In this document: positions 1-5,132 of the stretch, in pieces
Position numbering within the stretch: the first letter of the stretch is position 1
Layout of the letters: each line of letters opens with the position of its first letter
Assembly: GCA_030690405.1 (NCBI GenBank)
Contig: JAUYGU010000060.1
Location: 1 to 7,249, forward strand
From: Dehalococcoidia bacterium
GTDB taxonomy: Bacteria; Chloroflexota; Dehalococcoidia; SM23-28-2; RBG-16-64-32
Length of the DNA: 7,249 nt
Reading direction: 5' to 3'
Notes under the pieces: generated by a model
Databases searched by the model: none
The model's input: the letters and a program-made list of their open reading frames with translations, nothing else
Told to the model about the DNA's origin: nothing
Made by a program: the position numbers and the translations under genes

Positions 1-4
1 AAAC

Positions 5-34
5 GGTAACTTTTCCACATAGGGTGGCGTTCTA
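5..34 (+). promoter_or_regulatory. Candidate ECF-type (autoregulatory) promoter
   Basis: GGTAAC at 5-10 and CGTTCTA at 28-34 are separated by 17 bases. This resembles the general ECF promoter layout (a GGAAC-like -35 and a CGTC/CGTT-like -10), and many ECF sigma factors transcribe their own operon. It would leave a leader of about 75 bases before the sigma gene. No well-spaced housekeeping promoter is apparent here. The match is imperfect and the window starts just upstream, so this is a weak inference. Confidence 0.25.
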
Positions 35-117
35 CCATTTGACGGGGAAATAGGGTATCATACTGGGGCAACCACCGGACAGCCGTTAGCAGGGGGCTGA
101 GTGGGAAGGATTGCCCC

Positions 118-699
118 GTGAGCCCTAACCTGGACGCTCACGGCGAGCGCGCTCTAGTCGACGCTGCCAAGGCGGGTGACGAAGCGGCGCTGGCCGAGTT
201 GTACAGTCTCTATTTCCCCCGGGTGTACCGTTACATCCTTGCCCGCATGGGCAACCCATACGACGCCGAGGACCTCACCGAAGAGGTGTTCCTGCGGGTG
301 CTGGACGCGATAGAGCGATTCCAGTGGCGGGAAGCCCCGTTTTCCGCCTGGCTGTTCCGAATCGCGCACAACGCGGTCATCAGCCAGCGCCGGAAGGATG
401 GAGCGCGCGGGCGCTCGTCGCCGCTGTCAGAGGCGCTTCCGGTGAACTCGCAGGGCCCGGAGGAGATGGTGGAGAACCGGCTGGCCCTCAACGAGATCAT
501 GAAGGCGGCGGAGACGCTGCCGGAGGCGCAGCGGAGGGTCATCAGCCTGAGGTTCGCGGCCGGGTTGACGGTGGCGGAGACGGCGCGGGCGATGGGCAAA
601 GGCGAAGGGAACGTAAAGGTAATACAGCACAAGGCGATAGCCAAGCTGAGGGAGATGCTGGCGCCGAGGCCGAAAGTTCATGGGAAGAGTCCAGTTTGA
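118..699 (+). CDS. ECF-type sigma-70 family RNA polymerase sigma factor
   Basis: This 193-residue protein has the two-domain build of an extracytoplasmic-function sigma factor and should direct RNA polymerase to a dedicated promoter set. Region 2 spans about residues 13-97, with the 'YDAEDLTEEVFLRVL' helix (48-62) and the 'APFSAWLFRIAHN' segment (73-85) typical of -10 recognition and core binding. Region 4 spans about 127-181, with 'LPEAQRRVISLRF' and the helix-turn-helix 'TVAETARAMGKGEGNVKV' that reads the -35. The linker is short and there is no region 1.1 or region 3, as expected for ECF proteins. The GTG start is supported by GGAAGGA at 104-110, seven bases upstream. The gene overlaps the next one by 20 bp, so the two are probably translationally coupled. 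The stimulus cannot be told from sequence. Confidence 0.93.
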   Translation: MSPNLDAHGERALVDAAKAGDEAALAELYSLYFPRVYRYILARMGNPYDAEDLTEEVFLRVLDAIERFQWREAPFSAWLFRIAHNAVISQRRKDGARGRSSPLSEALPVNSQGPEEMVENRLALNEIMKAAETLPEAQRRVISLRFAAGLTVAETARAMGKGEGNVKVIQHKAIAKLREMLAPRPKVHGKSPV

Positions 700-1561
700 A
701 GACATCTTTGAAGAGTGCCTTTCGGCGCTGCTGGAAGGTAGACGCAGCATTGAGCAAAGCCTCTCTCTTTACCCTGCCTGGAGGGGCCGTCTAGAGCCTC
801 TCCTCCGGGCGGCCGAGGAGGTATCGGCCGGCCTGGACGCAACCCCGCCCCTGTACGTCAAAGAGCGCGGACTCCAGCGCTTTCTGGACTCCGCCCGCGC
901 CAGGCGGCGCCTGCGGCAGATGCTCTCCCCGCAAGCCGTGGCCATGCCCTGGTGGCGCTGGGCCTCCACCGGGCTCGCTGCCGTAGTCGTGATCGGCGTG
1001 CTCGCGTTCATGAGCGCGACGCTGATGGTGGACGATGGCCAGAAGCTGGGCGAGAGCGTCAGCGTCAGCGTCAGGCCCTACAGCCCCCGCTCCGCGGACA
1101 CCTCGCCGCCTGCGTCCGAGCAGACGCCGCTCCAGCGGGTGCAGGAGCAGGTCGCGGCGCTCGAGGAGTCGGTGCGGCAGGGGCTGCCCGTCAGAGACGG
1201 GCAGCTGGAGGAGCTCCAGGCGGCGAACAACGACCTGGCCGCGGACGTCGGCGGGCCGGGAGAGATGGCCCTCGTCGAGCGCGTGGCCGCTGTGTCCATC
1301 GCCAGCAAGCAGTACGAGCTGCTGCAGAAGCTACAGGAGCAGCCGGCCGGAGCCAGCGCCCTGGCGGTCCAGGAGAGCCTGGAGGCCGCGGCCGGTGTGC
1401 TGGAGGTGCTGGGCACGACCGTAACGCCGCCTCCTGCGACGCCGACGGCCGAGCCGGCGGCCTCTCCCACACCCGTCCCCTCACCCCAGCCCTCCGCCAC
1501 GTCCGGCCTCGGCGAAGCGCCTTCCCCCTCGCTTCCCGCCTCGCCAACGCCCTCGCAGTAG
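680..1561 (+). CDS. Membrane-anchored sigma-factor partner, probable anti-sigma factor (DUF5667-like)
   Basis: A 293-residue single-pass membrane protein. Residues 1-90 are a cytoplasmic head whose start ('FEDIFEECLSALLEGRRSIEQSLSLYP', then 'LEPLLRAAEEV') matches a helical motif I recall from Chloroflexota proteins encoded after ECF sigma genes. A hydrophobic helix at about 95-117 follows WWRW. The extracytoplasmic part has a helical, coiled-coil-prone region (about 148-245) resembling the later half of DUF5667-type domains, without the 'LPGDPLYPVK' opening I associate with that family. Residues 248-293 are a Pro/Ser/Thr/Ala-rich tail, possibly a wall spacer. The ATG lies inside the sigma gene (20-bp overlap), with a weak GAGG at 666-669. 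Gene order and topology suggest it holds the sigma factor at the membrane. No zinc-binding HxxxCxxC anti-sigma motif is present, so the binding mode is unknown. Confidence 0.75.
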   Translation: MGRVQFEDIFEECLSALLEGRRSIEQSLSLYPAWRGRLEPLLRAAEEVSAGLDATPPLYVKERGLQRFLDSARARRRLRQMLSPQAVAMPWWRWASTGLAAVVVIGVLAFMSATLMVDDGQKLGESVSVSVRPYSPRSADTSPPASEQTPLQRVQEQVAALEESVRQGLPVRDGQLEELQAANNDLAADVGGPGEMALVERVAAVSIASKQYELLQKLQEQPAGASALAVQESLEAAAGVLEVLGTTVTPPPATPTAEPAASPTPVPSPQPSATSGLGEAPSPSLPASPTPSQ

Positions 1562-1582
1562 CCGCCCGGCGGGGGCCGCTCA

Positions 1583-1612
1583 TTGACAGTCCTCCCGGCG
1601 CGGCCATAGAAT
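1583..1612 (+). promoter_or_regulatory. Strong sigma-70-type promoter for the GreA-like gene
   Basis: TTGACA (1583-1588) matches the -35 consensus exactly. After an 18-base spacer comes TAGAAT (1607-1612), five of six matches to the -10 consensus. Transcription would start near 1618-1620, only about 4-6 bases before the ATG at 1624. The gene has no recognisable Shine-Dalgarno sequence, which fits a leaderless or nearly leaderless transcript. It also uncouples the gene from the sigma/anti-sigma operon that ends 62 bp upstream of the ATG. Confidence 0.65.
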
Positions 1613-1623
1613 CAACTCCCACC

Positions 1624-2409
1624 ATGTCTACGGTCTCGCTTCTGGAAGCAGCTACGCGCTACGTGGCGTCGCTGGACGGGAAGGCCCGCGCCACCGCCCA
1701 GGCGGAGGTGAACCGGTTCGTGCGCTGGTACGGCGCAAACCGCCTTACGGCGGAGCTGCGTGGCCACGATGTCTCCCTGTATGGCGAGGAGCTCGGCGCC
1801 GCCACGGAGGAGGCGAAGCGACGCGCCGAGCAGGTTAGGGCGTTCCTGTCATTCCTCAAGAAGCAGGGGATGACGCCGGCCAGCCTGGCGCCGCACCTCA
1901 GGCTCAGGAAGAACACCCGTACCGCCACCGCTTCGTTCGATGAGCACCGCGAGGTCGAGCTCACCGCCGAAGGCCATCGCGCTCTCAGCGAGGAGCTGGA
2001 GGCGCTGAAAGCGCAGCGGCCGCAGGTACGTGAAGAGATCAGGCGGGCGATGCTGGACAAGGACTTTCGCGAGAACGCGCCCCTGGACGCCGCCAAGGAT
2101 AAGCAGGCGCATCTTGAGGCCCGTATACGCGAGATCGAGGCGGCGCTCAAGCACGCGGTGATCGTGGAGAAGACGGGTGGCGGCTCGAAGGTTTATATCG
2201 GCAGCACCGTCGAGGTGACGAATCTGACCTCCGGGGCAGCGCAGCGCTTCACGGTAGTGGGCGAGAACGAAGGGCACGCCGCCGCCGGCAAGATATCCGT
2301 GGCCTCACCTATAGGCAGGGCGCTGCTGGAGCGCATCCCCGGCGAGGAGGTGGAGGTCTCCGTCCCTGCCGGTCGCCTCAGGTTCCGGATCGAGAAGATA
2401 GAAGGCTAG
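1624..2409 (+). CDS. GreA/GreB-family transcript cleavage factor with N-terminal recombinase-like (SAM-like) domain
   Basis: 261 residues, about 100 more than ordinary GreA. Residues 108-261 are a complete Gre factor. The N-terminal coiled coil (about 112-180) carries the tip sequence 'DKDFRENAPLDAAKDKQ'; D147 and E150 occupy the places of the acidic residues that hold catalytic Mg2+ in the polymerase secondary channel. The C-terminal FKBP-like domain follows (about 184-261, 'ISVASPIGRALLERIPGEEV'). Gre factors rescue backtracked RNA polymerase by stimulating cleavage of the RNA 3' end. Residues 1-100 look like the helical core-binding domain of tyrosine recombinases ('EVNRFVRWYG', 'VRAFLSFLKKQGMTPASLAPHLRLRK') with no catalytic recombinase domain; its role is unknown. 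The frame is open upstream of 1624, but those residues are a shadow of the previous gene. ATG 1624 is chosen for homology and its promoter. Confidence 0.88.
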   Translation: MSTVSLLEAATRYVASLDGKARATAQAEVNRFVRWYGANRLTAELRGHDVSLYGEELGAATEEAKRRAEQVRAFLSFLKKQGMTPASLAPHLRLRKNTRTATASFDEHREVELTAEGHRALSEELEALKAQRPQVREEIRRAMLDKDFRENAPLDAAKDKQAHLEARIREIEAALKHAVIVEKTGGGSKVYIGSTVEVTNLTSGAAQRFTVVGENEGHAAAGKISVASPIGRALLERIPGEEVEVSVPAGRLRFRIEKIEG

Positions 2410-3551
2410 AGCCGCCGCTGCAGCGGCACGTACTCCAGGTTATCGGGCCCCTCGTATTCAAGCAGCGGCCGGATCAGCGTGTTGTCCTGCCACTGCTCCA
2501 TCACCTGGGCTATCCAGCCCGGCATCCGGCCGATGGCGAACATGGGCACGAACACGTCTTCGGGTATCCCCAGCAGGTAGTAGACGGCGCCGGCCCAGAA
2601 GTCCACGTTGACGTTCACACCGCGCTCCGCCAGCGGCGCCATCGCGTCCTGGATGGCGGTGAGGATGCGGAACCACTTTGGCTGGCCCATCTTCTCGCCC
2701 AGCTCCCGCGCGCGCTCCCGCATGTGGCGGGCGCGGGGGTCCTCCACCCGGTAGACACGGTGTCCGAACCCCATGATCTTGTCGCCGCGCTCCCGCTTCC
2801 CGGCGATGACGGCCTCGGCGCGCTCCGGCTCGCCGATCTCCTGGGCCAGCTTCATCACCGCCTCGGCGGCGCCGCCGTGGCGGGGCCCCTTCAGGGCGCC
2901 GATGGCGGCGACGACTGTGGAGTGGAGGTCCGCCAGCGTGGAGGCGGTTACGCGGGCGGCGAAGGCGGAGGCGTTGGAGCCGTGCTCCGCGTGGAGTATC
3001 AGATCAACGTCTATGGCGCGGGCGGCTTCCGGGTCCGGTCTTTGGCCGTGCAGCATGTACAGGAAGTTCGCCGCCAGGGAGAGCCCGGAGTCCGGGGCCA
3101 CCGGCTGCTCGCCGTTGCGGATGCGGTGATGGGCGGCGACTATGGCCGGGGTCTGGGCGGTCAGGCGGATCCCCTTGCGCAGATTCGCCTCTTCCGACAT
3201 GTCCCCGCTGTCCGGGTCGAAGGCGGAGAGTGCACTCACCGCCGTCCTCAGGACGTCCATCGGGTGGGCGGCGCTGACCAGCCGGATAACCTCGATGGCG
3301 CCTTCCGGCAGAGCGCGTGCGGCACGGAGGGCGGCATCGAACCGCTCGAGCTGGGAGGCGGTGGGGAGACTGCCGTGCCACAGCAGGTAGGTGACCTCCT
3401 CGAACGAGGACTGCTCGGCGAGGTCGTGGATGTCGTAACCGCGATAAGCCAGTCTGCCCGCCTCACCGTCGATGAGGCAGAGCGCCGTCTTGTCGATGAC
3501 GATGTTCTTAAGGCCGCGCGCGATAGGCTGGGCAGTCGTGCTCTCGGTCAC
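2406..3551 (-). CDS. gltA: Citrate synthase
   Basis: This cytoplasmic enzyme condenses oxaloacetate and acetyl-CoA to citrate at the entry of the TCA cycle. At 381 residues it has the length of the short bacterial/archaeal-type enzymes. The family landmarks are present: oxaloacetate-binding 'LHAEHGSNAS' (186-195), 'GPRHGGA' with catalytic-type H225, 'GFGHRVYRVEDPR' with H264 (261-273), and 'NVNVDFWAG' with D317. These correspond to the His/His/Asp set of citrate synthases. The start is GTG, with AAGGAG (complement of 3559-3564) seven bases upstream. The stop overlaps the stop of the convergent GreA-like gene. Sequence alone does not fully exclude 2-methylcitrate synthase, but no prp-type genes are nearby, so citrate synthase is preferred. 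Confidence 0.93.
   Translation of the reverse strand: MTESTTAQPIARGLKNIVIDKTALCLIDGEAGRLAYRGYDIHDLAEQSSFEEVTYLLWHGSLPTASQLERFDAALRAARALPEGAIEVIRLVSAAHPMDVLRTAVSALSAFDPDSGDMSEEANLRKGIRLTAQTPAIVAAHHRIRNGEQPVAPDSGLSLAANFLYMLHGQRPDPEAARAIDVDLILHAEHGSNASAFAARVTASTLADLHSTVVAAIGALKGPRHGGAAEAVMKLAQEIGEPERAEAVIAGKRERGDKIMGFGHRVYRVEDPRARHMRERARELGEKMGQPKWFRILTAIQDAMAPLAERGVNVNVDFWAGAVYYLLGIPEDVFVPMFAIGRMPGWIAQVMEQWQDNTLIRPLLEYEGPDNLEYVPLQRRL
2414..2427. terminator. 14-bp perfect palindrome at the convergent gene junction, possible terminator hairpin
   Basis: GCCGCTGCAGCGGC reads the same on both strands and can fold as a 5-bp stem with a TGCA loop. It lies four bases past the GreA-like stop and inside the last codons of citrate synthase. 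No T-run follows on either strand, so it is not a classical intrinsic terminator. It may still slow or end converging transcripts, or simply reflect GC-rich codon choice. Confidence 0.3.
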
Positions 3552-3584
3552 TGGGCGGCTCCTTGCTGGTGGCCCGCAATGAAT

Positions 3585-3620
3585 CAGCCCGTCGGGCCGG
3601 CCTGCGGCTGAGACGGGCTG
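3585..3620 (-). promoter_or_regulatory. Leader hairpin in the citrate synthase 5' UTR
   Basis: CAGCCCGTC (3585-3593) and GACGGGCTG (3612-3620) form a perfect 9-bp inverted repeat. Inside the 18-base loop, GCCG (3596-3599) and CGGC (3605-3608) can add four more pairs. In the minus-strand transcript the hairpin ends about 20 bases before the AAGGAG ribosome-binding site. It could act as an attenuator, an mRNA stabiliser or a protein-binding site. No T-run follows it. Confidence 0.45.
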
Positions 3621-3668
3621 TCATACGTGCTTTCTGTTGCCATTATAGCCATTGACTATACCCAGGCC

Positions 3669-3697
3669 ATTATAGGTAGGCGGTATAGTACTGTAAA
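3669..3697 (-). promoter_or_regulatory. Promoter of citrate synthase
   Basis: Read on the minus strand, TTTACA (complement of 3692-3697, five of six) is followed after exactly 17 bases by a perfect TATAAT (complement of 3669-3674). The predicted start near 3660-3662 gives a leader of about 110 bases. A second perfect minus-strand TATAAT lies 27 bp further downstream (3642-3647) without a good -35. The spacer contains CTATACCGCC, the reverse complement of a 10-mer found again in the ctaA upstream region (5150-5159). Confidence 0.65.
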
Positions 3698-3731
3698 GGA
3701 AGGCGTGCCCGCCTGCTGTAACGATCGCGTT

Positions 3732-3871
3732 GATTCGAGGGACGAATCCCGGGCTTCGGTCTTCAGCGTATCGACCTACGGGCACGCGAATAGTCGCGGC
3801 ACCCCCTCAGGTCGCGGGTGGCTGTGTCCTTTCCAGGACGGGCGAAGTGGCTGAGCGCTCCACCCGCGGCC
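3732..3871. other. Cluster of inverted repeats, candidate structured RNA
   Basis: Several hairpins follow one another: GATTCG/CGAATC (3732-3737, 3743-3748), CGTA/TACG (3767-3770, 3777-3780), CGCGA/TCGCG (3785-3789, 3794-3798), and a long stem of 3810-3821 with 3860-3871 enclosing GTCCT/AGGAC (3826-3830, 3835-3839). The long stem is 12 bp with one G-U pair if read as plus-strand RNA, but has an A-C mismatch as minus-strand RNA. I could not match it to tRNA, tmRNA, SRP RNA, RNase P RNA or a known riboswitch. In a GC-rich genome such stems also arise by chance. Confidence 0.3.
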
Positions 3872-3912
3872 GTTTGTCCCTTGAGACCCGGGCGGGTGGC
3901 GGTCCGGACCTG

Positions 3913-4551
3913 CTAGCCCGGACGCAGGATCTTCGGCAGCAGCTCCTCCGGGCCGGACGCCACCGTGTAGTGGTCGTTAACCTCGATCTCCTCGACGCCG
4001 ACCGCGTAGCGCCAGGTGCGGACGCCGACGATCGGAACTCGCAGCTGCCGGCAGAGCTTGAGCGCGTGGTCGGCGTCCCCGACGGGAACGTAGAGGTACA
4101 GCGGCGCCAGGTCTGCGAAGGGCCGCCAGCGGCGTTCGGCCGTCTGCTCGTTGACGGTCTCGGTCGTCTCCACCTCGCCCAGTATCTTGGCGTAGTTCTC
4201 CGGGTCCTGGACGACCACGATGTCCGGGTAGGCCACCACGCTGCCGTCCGGCATGGCCACGCCCATCGTCCGCGTTGGGACGTTCGTGTACGTCTTGTAG
4301 TCCGGATATTTGACCGTTGGGAAGCCGAACCTCGCCCCGGCGATATCCTTCACCGCGCGGACGTGGGCGGCCGTGCGCGCTTCGGAGAGAGTGGCGATGC
4401 GGGGCTCGTACGGTCGTGGCTGGCCGGGCGCCGGGCGCGCGGTGCTCCCCAGCAGGAGGAACTGGGGCAGGTGCGACCTCAGGCTTGTGGCGACGCGCGC
4501 GACCGCGTCGGGCTTCGGCTCTTCTACCTCTTCTTGCGCTTGCTGGCTCAT
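3913..4551 (-). CDS. Uncharacterised protein with a PD-(D/E)XK-like motif
   Basis: A 212-residue soluble protein that I do not recognise as a named family. The N-terminus is acidic and probably disordered (residues 1-18). The centre holds 'YPDIVVVQDPENYAKILGEVETTETV' (108-133): a PD, a hydrophobic strand, then E-V-E (D110, E126, E128), followed by 'RWRPFADLAPLYLYVPVG' and a helix. This order of strands resembles the restriction-endonuclease-like PD-(D/E)XK fold, in which the acidic residues bind metal; the usual Lys of ExK is a Glu here. No signal peptide or membrane segment is visible. The ATG follows the lipoprotein stop by three bases, with GGTGGAG (complement of 4561-4567) as ribosome-binding site, so it is the second gene of an operon. 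A nuclease role is only inferred, and the domain may be inactive. Confidence 0.8.
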   Translation of the reverse strand: MSQQAQEEVEEPKPDAVARVATSLRSHLPQFLLLGSTARPAPGQPRPYEPRIATLSEARTAAHVRAVKDIAGARFGFPTVKYPDYKTYTNVPTRTMGVAMPDGSVVAYPDIVVVQDPENYAKILGEVETTETVNEQTAERRWRPFADLAPLYLYVPVGDADHALKLCRQLRVPIVGVRTWRYAVGVEEIEVNDHYTVASGPEELLPKILRPG

Positions 4552-4554
4552 GGT

Positions 4555-4992
4555 CTACTTCTCCACCTTGATGGTGCCCGTCGAGTCCGTGGGGTGGAAC
4601 TCGCACCGGACCTTGATCACGCCCGCTTCGTCCGGGGCGGTCCACTCCAGGCTGCCCGTGCCGCCGGACCGGATCTCCCTGGGCTCTGACAGGGCGTCGT
4701 CTTCGGTGTTGAACTTGTTGTCTACCCCGGCGATCAGCATGTTGTGGACGGCGGCGCCCTCGTTCTTGAAGTGGAACGTCAACTTCTGGCCGGCCTTGAC
4801 CGTGAACTCGTTGGGTTCGTAGAAGTTGTCGCCCATAGTGACTTCGAAGCTGACCGGGCCGCCATCATTCCCGCCGTTACTGCCACCGTCCCTCTTGCCG
4901 CCGTCGCAGGCAAGCGCCAGCAGGCAGACGTTGATGATCAGCGCCGCCGGCAGGATGACGGCCCTGGCGGTGCGGGTCGCGGCGCTGTACAA
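4555..4992 (-). CDS. Cupredoxin-like lipoprotein
   Basis: With the TTG start at 4992, a 145-residue exported protein. It begins with a positively charged N-terminus, a hydrophobic stretch and a lipobox 'LALAC' (25-29), so C29 should be lipidated and anchor it outside the membrane. A Gly/Asp/Asn-rich linker (30-46) leads to a plastocyanin/azurin-like beta-sandwich (47-145) starting 'FEVTMGDNFYEPNEFTVKAG'. Candidate copper ligands are H83 in 'VHNM', C130 and H133 in 'RCEFHP'; the position where axial Met is usual is S137. Cupredoxins carry single electrons or handle copper. The start is chosen from GGAGGAGG (complement of 4998-5005), five bases upstream; the frame is open further upstream, but that part has no protein-like features. 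It leads the two-gene operon and is divergent from ctaA. Confidence 0.85.
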   Translation of the reverse strand: MYSAATRTARAVILPAALIINVCLLALACDGGKRDGGSNGGNDGGPVSFEVTMGDNFYEPNEFTVKAGQKLTFHFKNEGAAVHNMLIAGVDNKFNTEDDALSEPREIRSGGTGSLEWTAPDEAGVIKVRCEFHPTDSTGTIKVEK

Positions 4993-5002
4993 TCTATCCT
5001 CC

Positions 5003-5057
5003 TCCGGTGGCGCCAACCCAGCCCATCGATAGAAGAGTATCGGCCACCACCACCGGA
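5003..5057 (-). promoter_or_regulatory. Nested inverted repeats over the lipoprotein ribosome-binding site
   Basis: TCCGGTGG (5003-5010) and CCACCGGA (5050-5057) are perfect inverted repeats, with CGATA/TATCG (5027-5031, 5038-5042) between them. In a minus-strand transcript the outer stem would take in the first GGA of the GGAGGAGG ribosome-binding site, which could mask translation. This works only if transcription begins upstream of 5057, which is not established. Confidence 0.35.
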
Positions 5058-5076
5058 AAGCGCAAGGGCGGGGGGG

Positions 5077-5116
5077 CTGGCTGTTGCTTGACACTGGCTG
5101 TTGCTTGACACTGGCT
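5077..5116. repeat. 17-bp direct tandem repeat containing TTGACA, about 2.4 copies
   Basis: The unit CTGGCTGTTGCTTGACA occurs at 5077-5093 and 5094-5110 without any difference, followed by a partial copy (CTGGCT, 5111-5116). Each full unit ends in a perfect -35 hexamer. The identity suggests a recent duplication by slippage, or a maintained double binding site just upstream of the ctaA promoter. Confidence 0.9.
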
Positions 5117-5132
5117 TTGGGATTGTGATATT
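5105..5132 (+). promoter_or_regulatory. Candidate promoter of ctaA-ctaB
   Basis: TTGACA (5105-5110), from the second tandem repeat, is followed after 16 bases by GATATT (5127-5132), four of six matches to the -10 consensus. Transcription would start near 5140, giving a leader of roughly 185 bases before the chosen ATG. The TTGACA in the first repeat has no -10 at a proper distance. Confidence 0.4.

Larger units (their letters stand above)
3552..3912. other. 361-bp non-coding region upstream of citrate synthase
   Basis: No convincing gene on either strand; the open frames across it are shadows or lack support. From the citrate synthase side it holds a ribosome-binding site, a 9-bp leader hairpin (3585-3620), an AT-rich promoter zone (3640-3697) with GCCATTATAG repeated at 3639-3648 and 3666-3675, and about 200 bp dense in inverted repeats (3732-3923). 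The repeat-rich part follows the stop of the 3913-4551 gene on its strand, so it may contain that operon's 3' end as well as an unrecognised structured RNA. Confidence 0.6.

Noticed and set aside
39..64. Housekeeping promoter TTGACG with TATCAT or CATACT before the sigma gene
   Set aside because: Spacers are 11 and 14 bases, too short for normal sigma-70 spacing.
1055..1072. AGCGTC repeated three times
   Set aside because: Lies inside the coding region and simply encodes alternating Ser-Val; too short to be more than codon repetition.
952..1623. Long upstream extension of the GreA-like reading frame, making a 485-residue protein
   Set aside because: It overlaps the sigma-partner gene in another frame, is Arg/Ala/Gly-rich as expected of a GC-rich shadow, and the promoter and family similarity begin at 1583-1624.
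2724..3611. 295-residue plus-strand open frame opposite citrate synthase
   Set aside because: Antisense shadow; composition is unlike a folded protein, and citrate synthase is certain.
3705..3870. Riboswitch or tRNA: 'GGCTGAGC...ACCC' looked like a TPP element, 'CTGTAACG' like cobalamin, 'GAATCCC' like a T-arm
   Set aside because: The invariant cores do not follow: no CTGAGA bulge plus downstream TPP core, no B12 box in order, and no 7-5-5-5 cloverleaf.
3730..4689. 319-residue plus-strand open frame over the structured intergenic region and the minus-strand operon
   Set aside because: Mostly antisense to two better-supported genes, and no ribosome-binding site or recognisable domain was seen.
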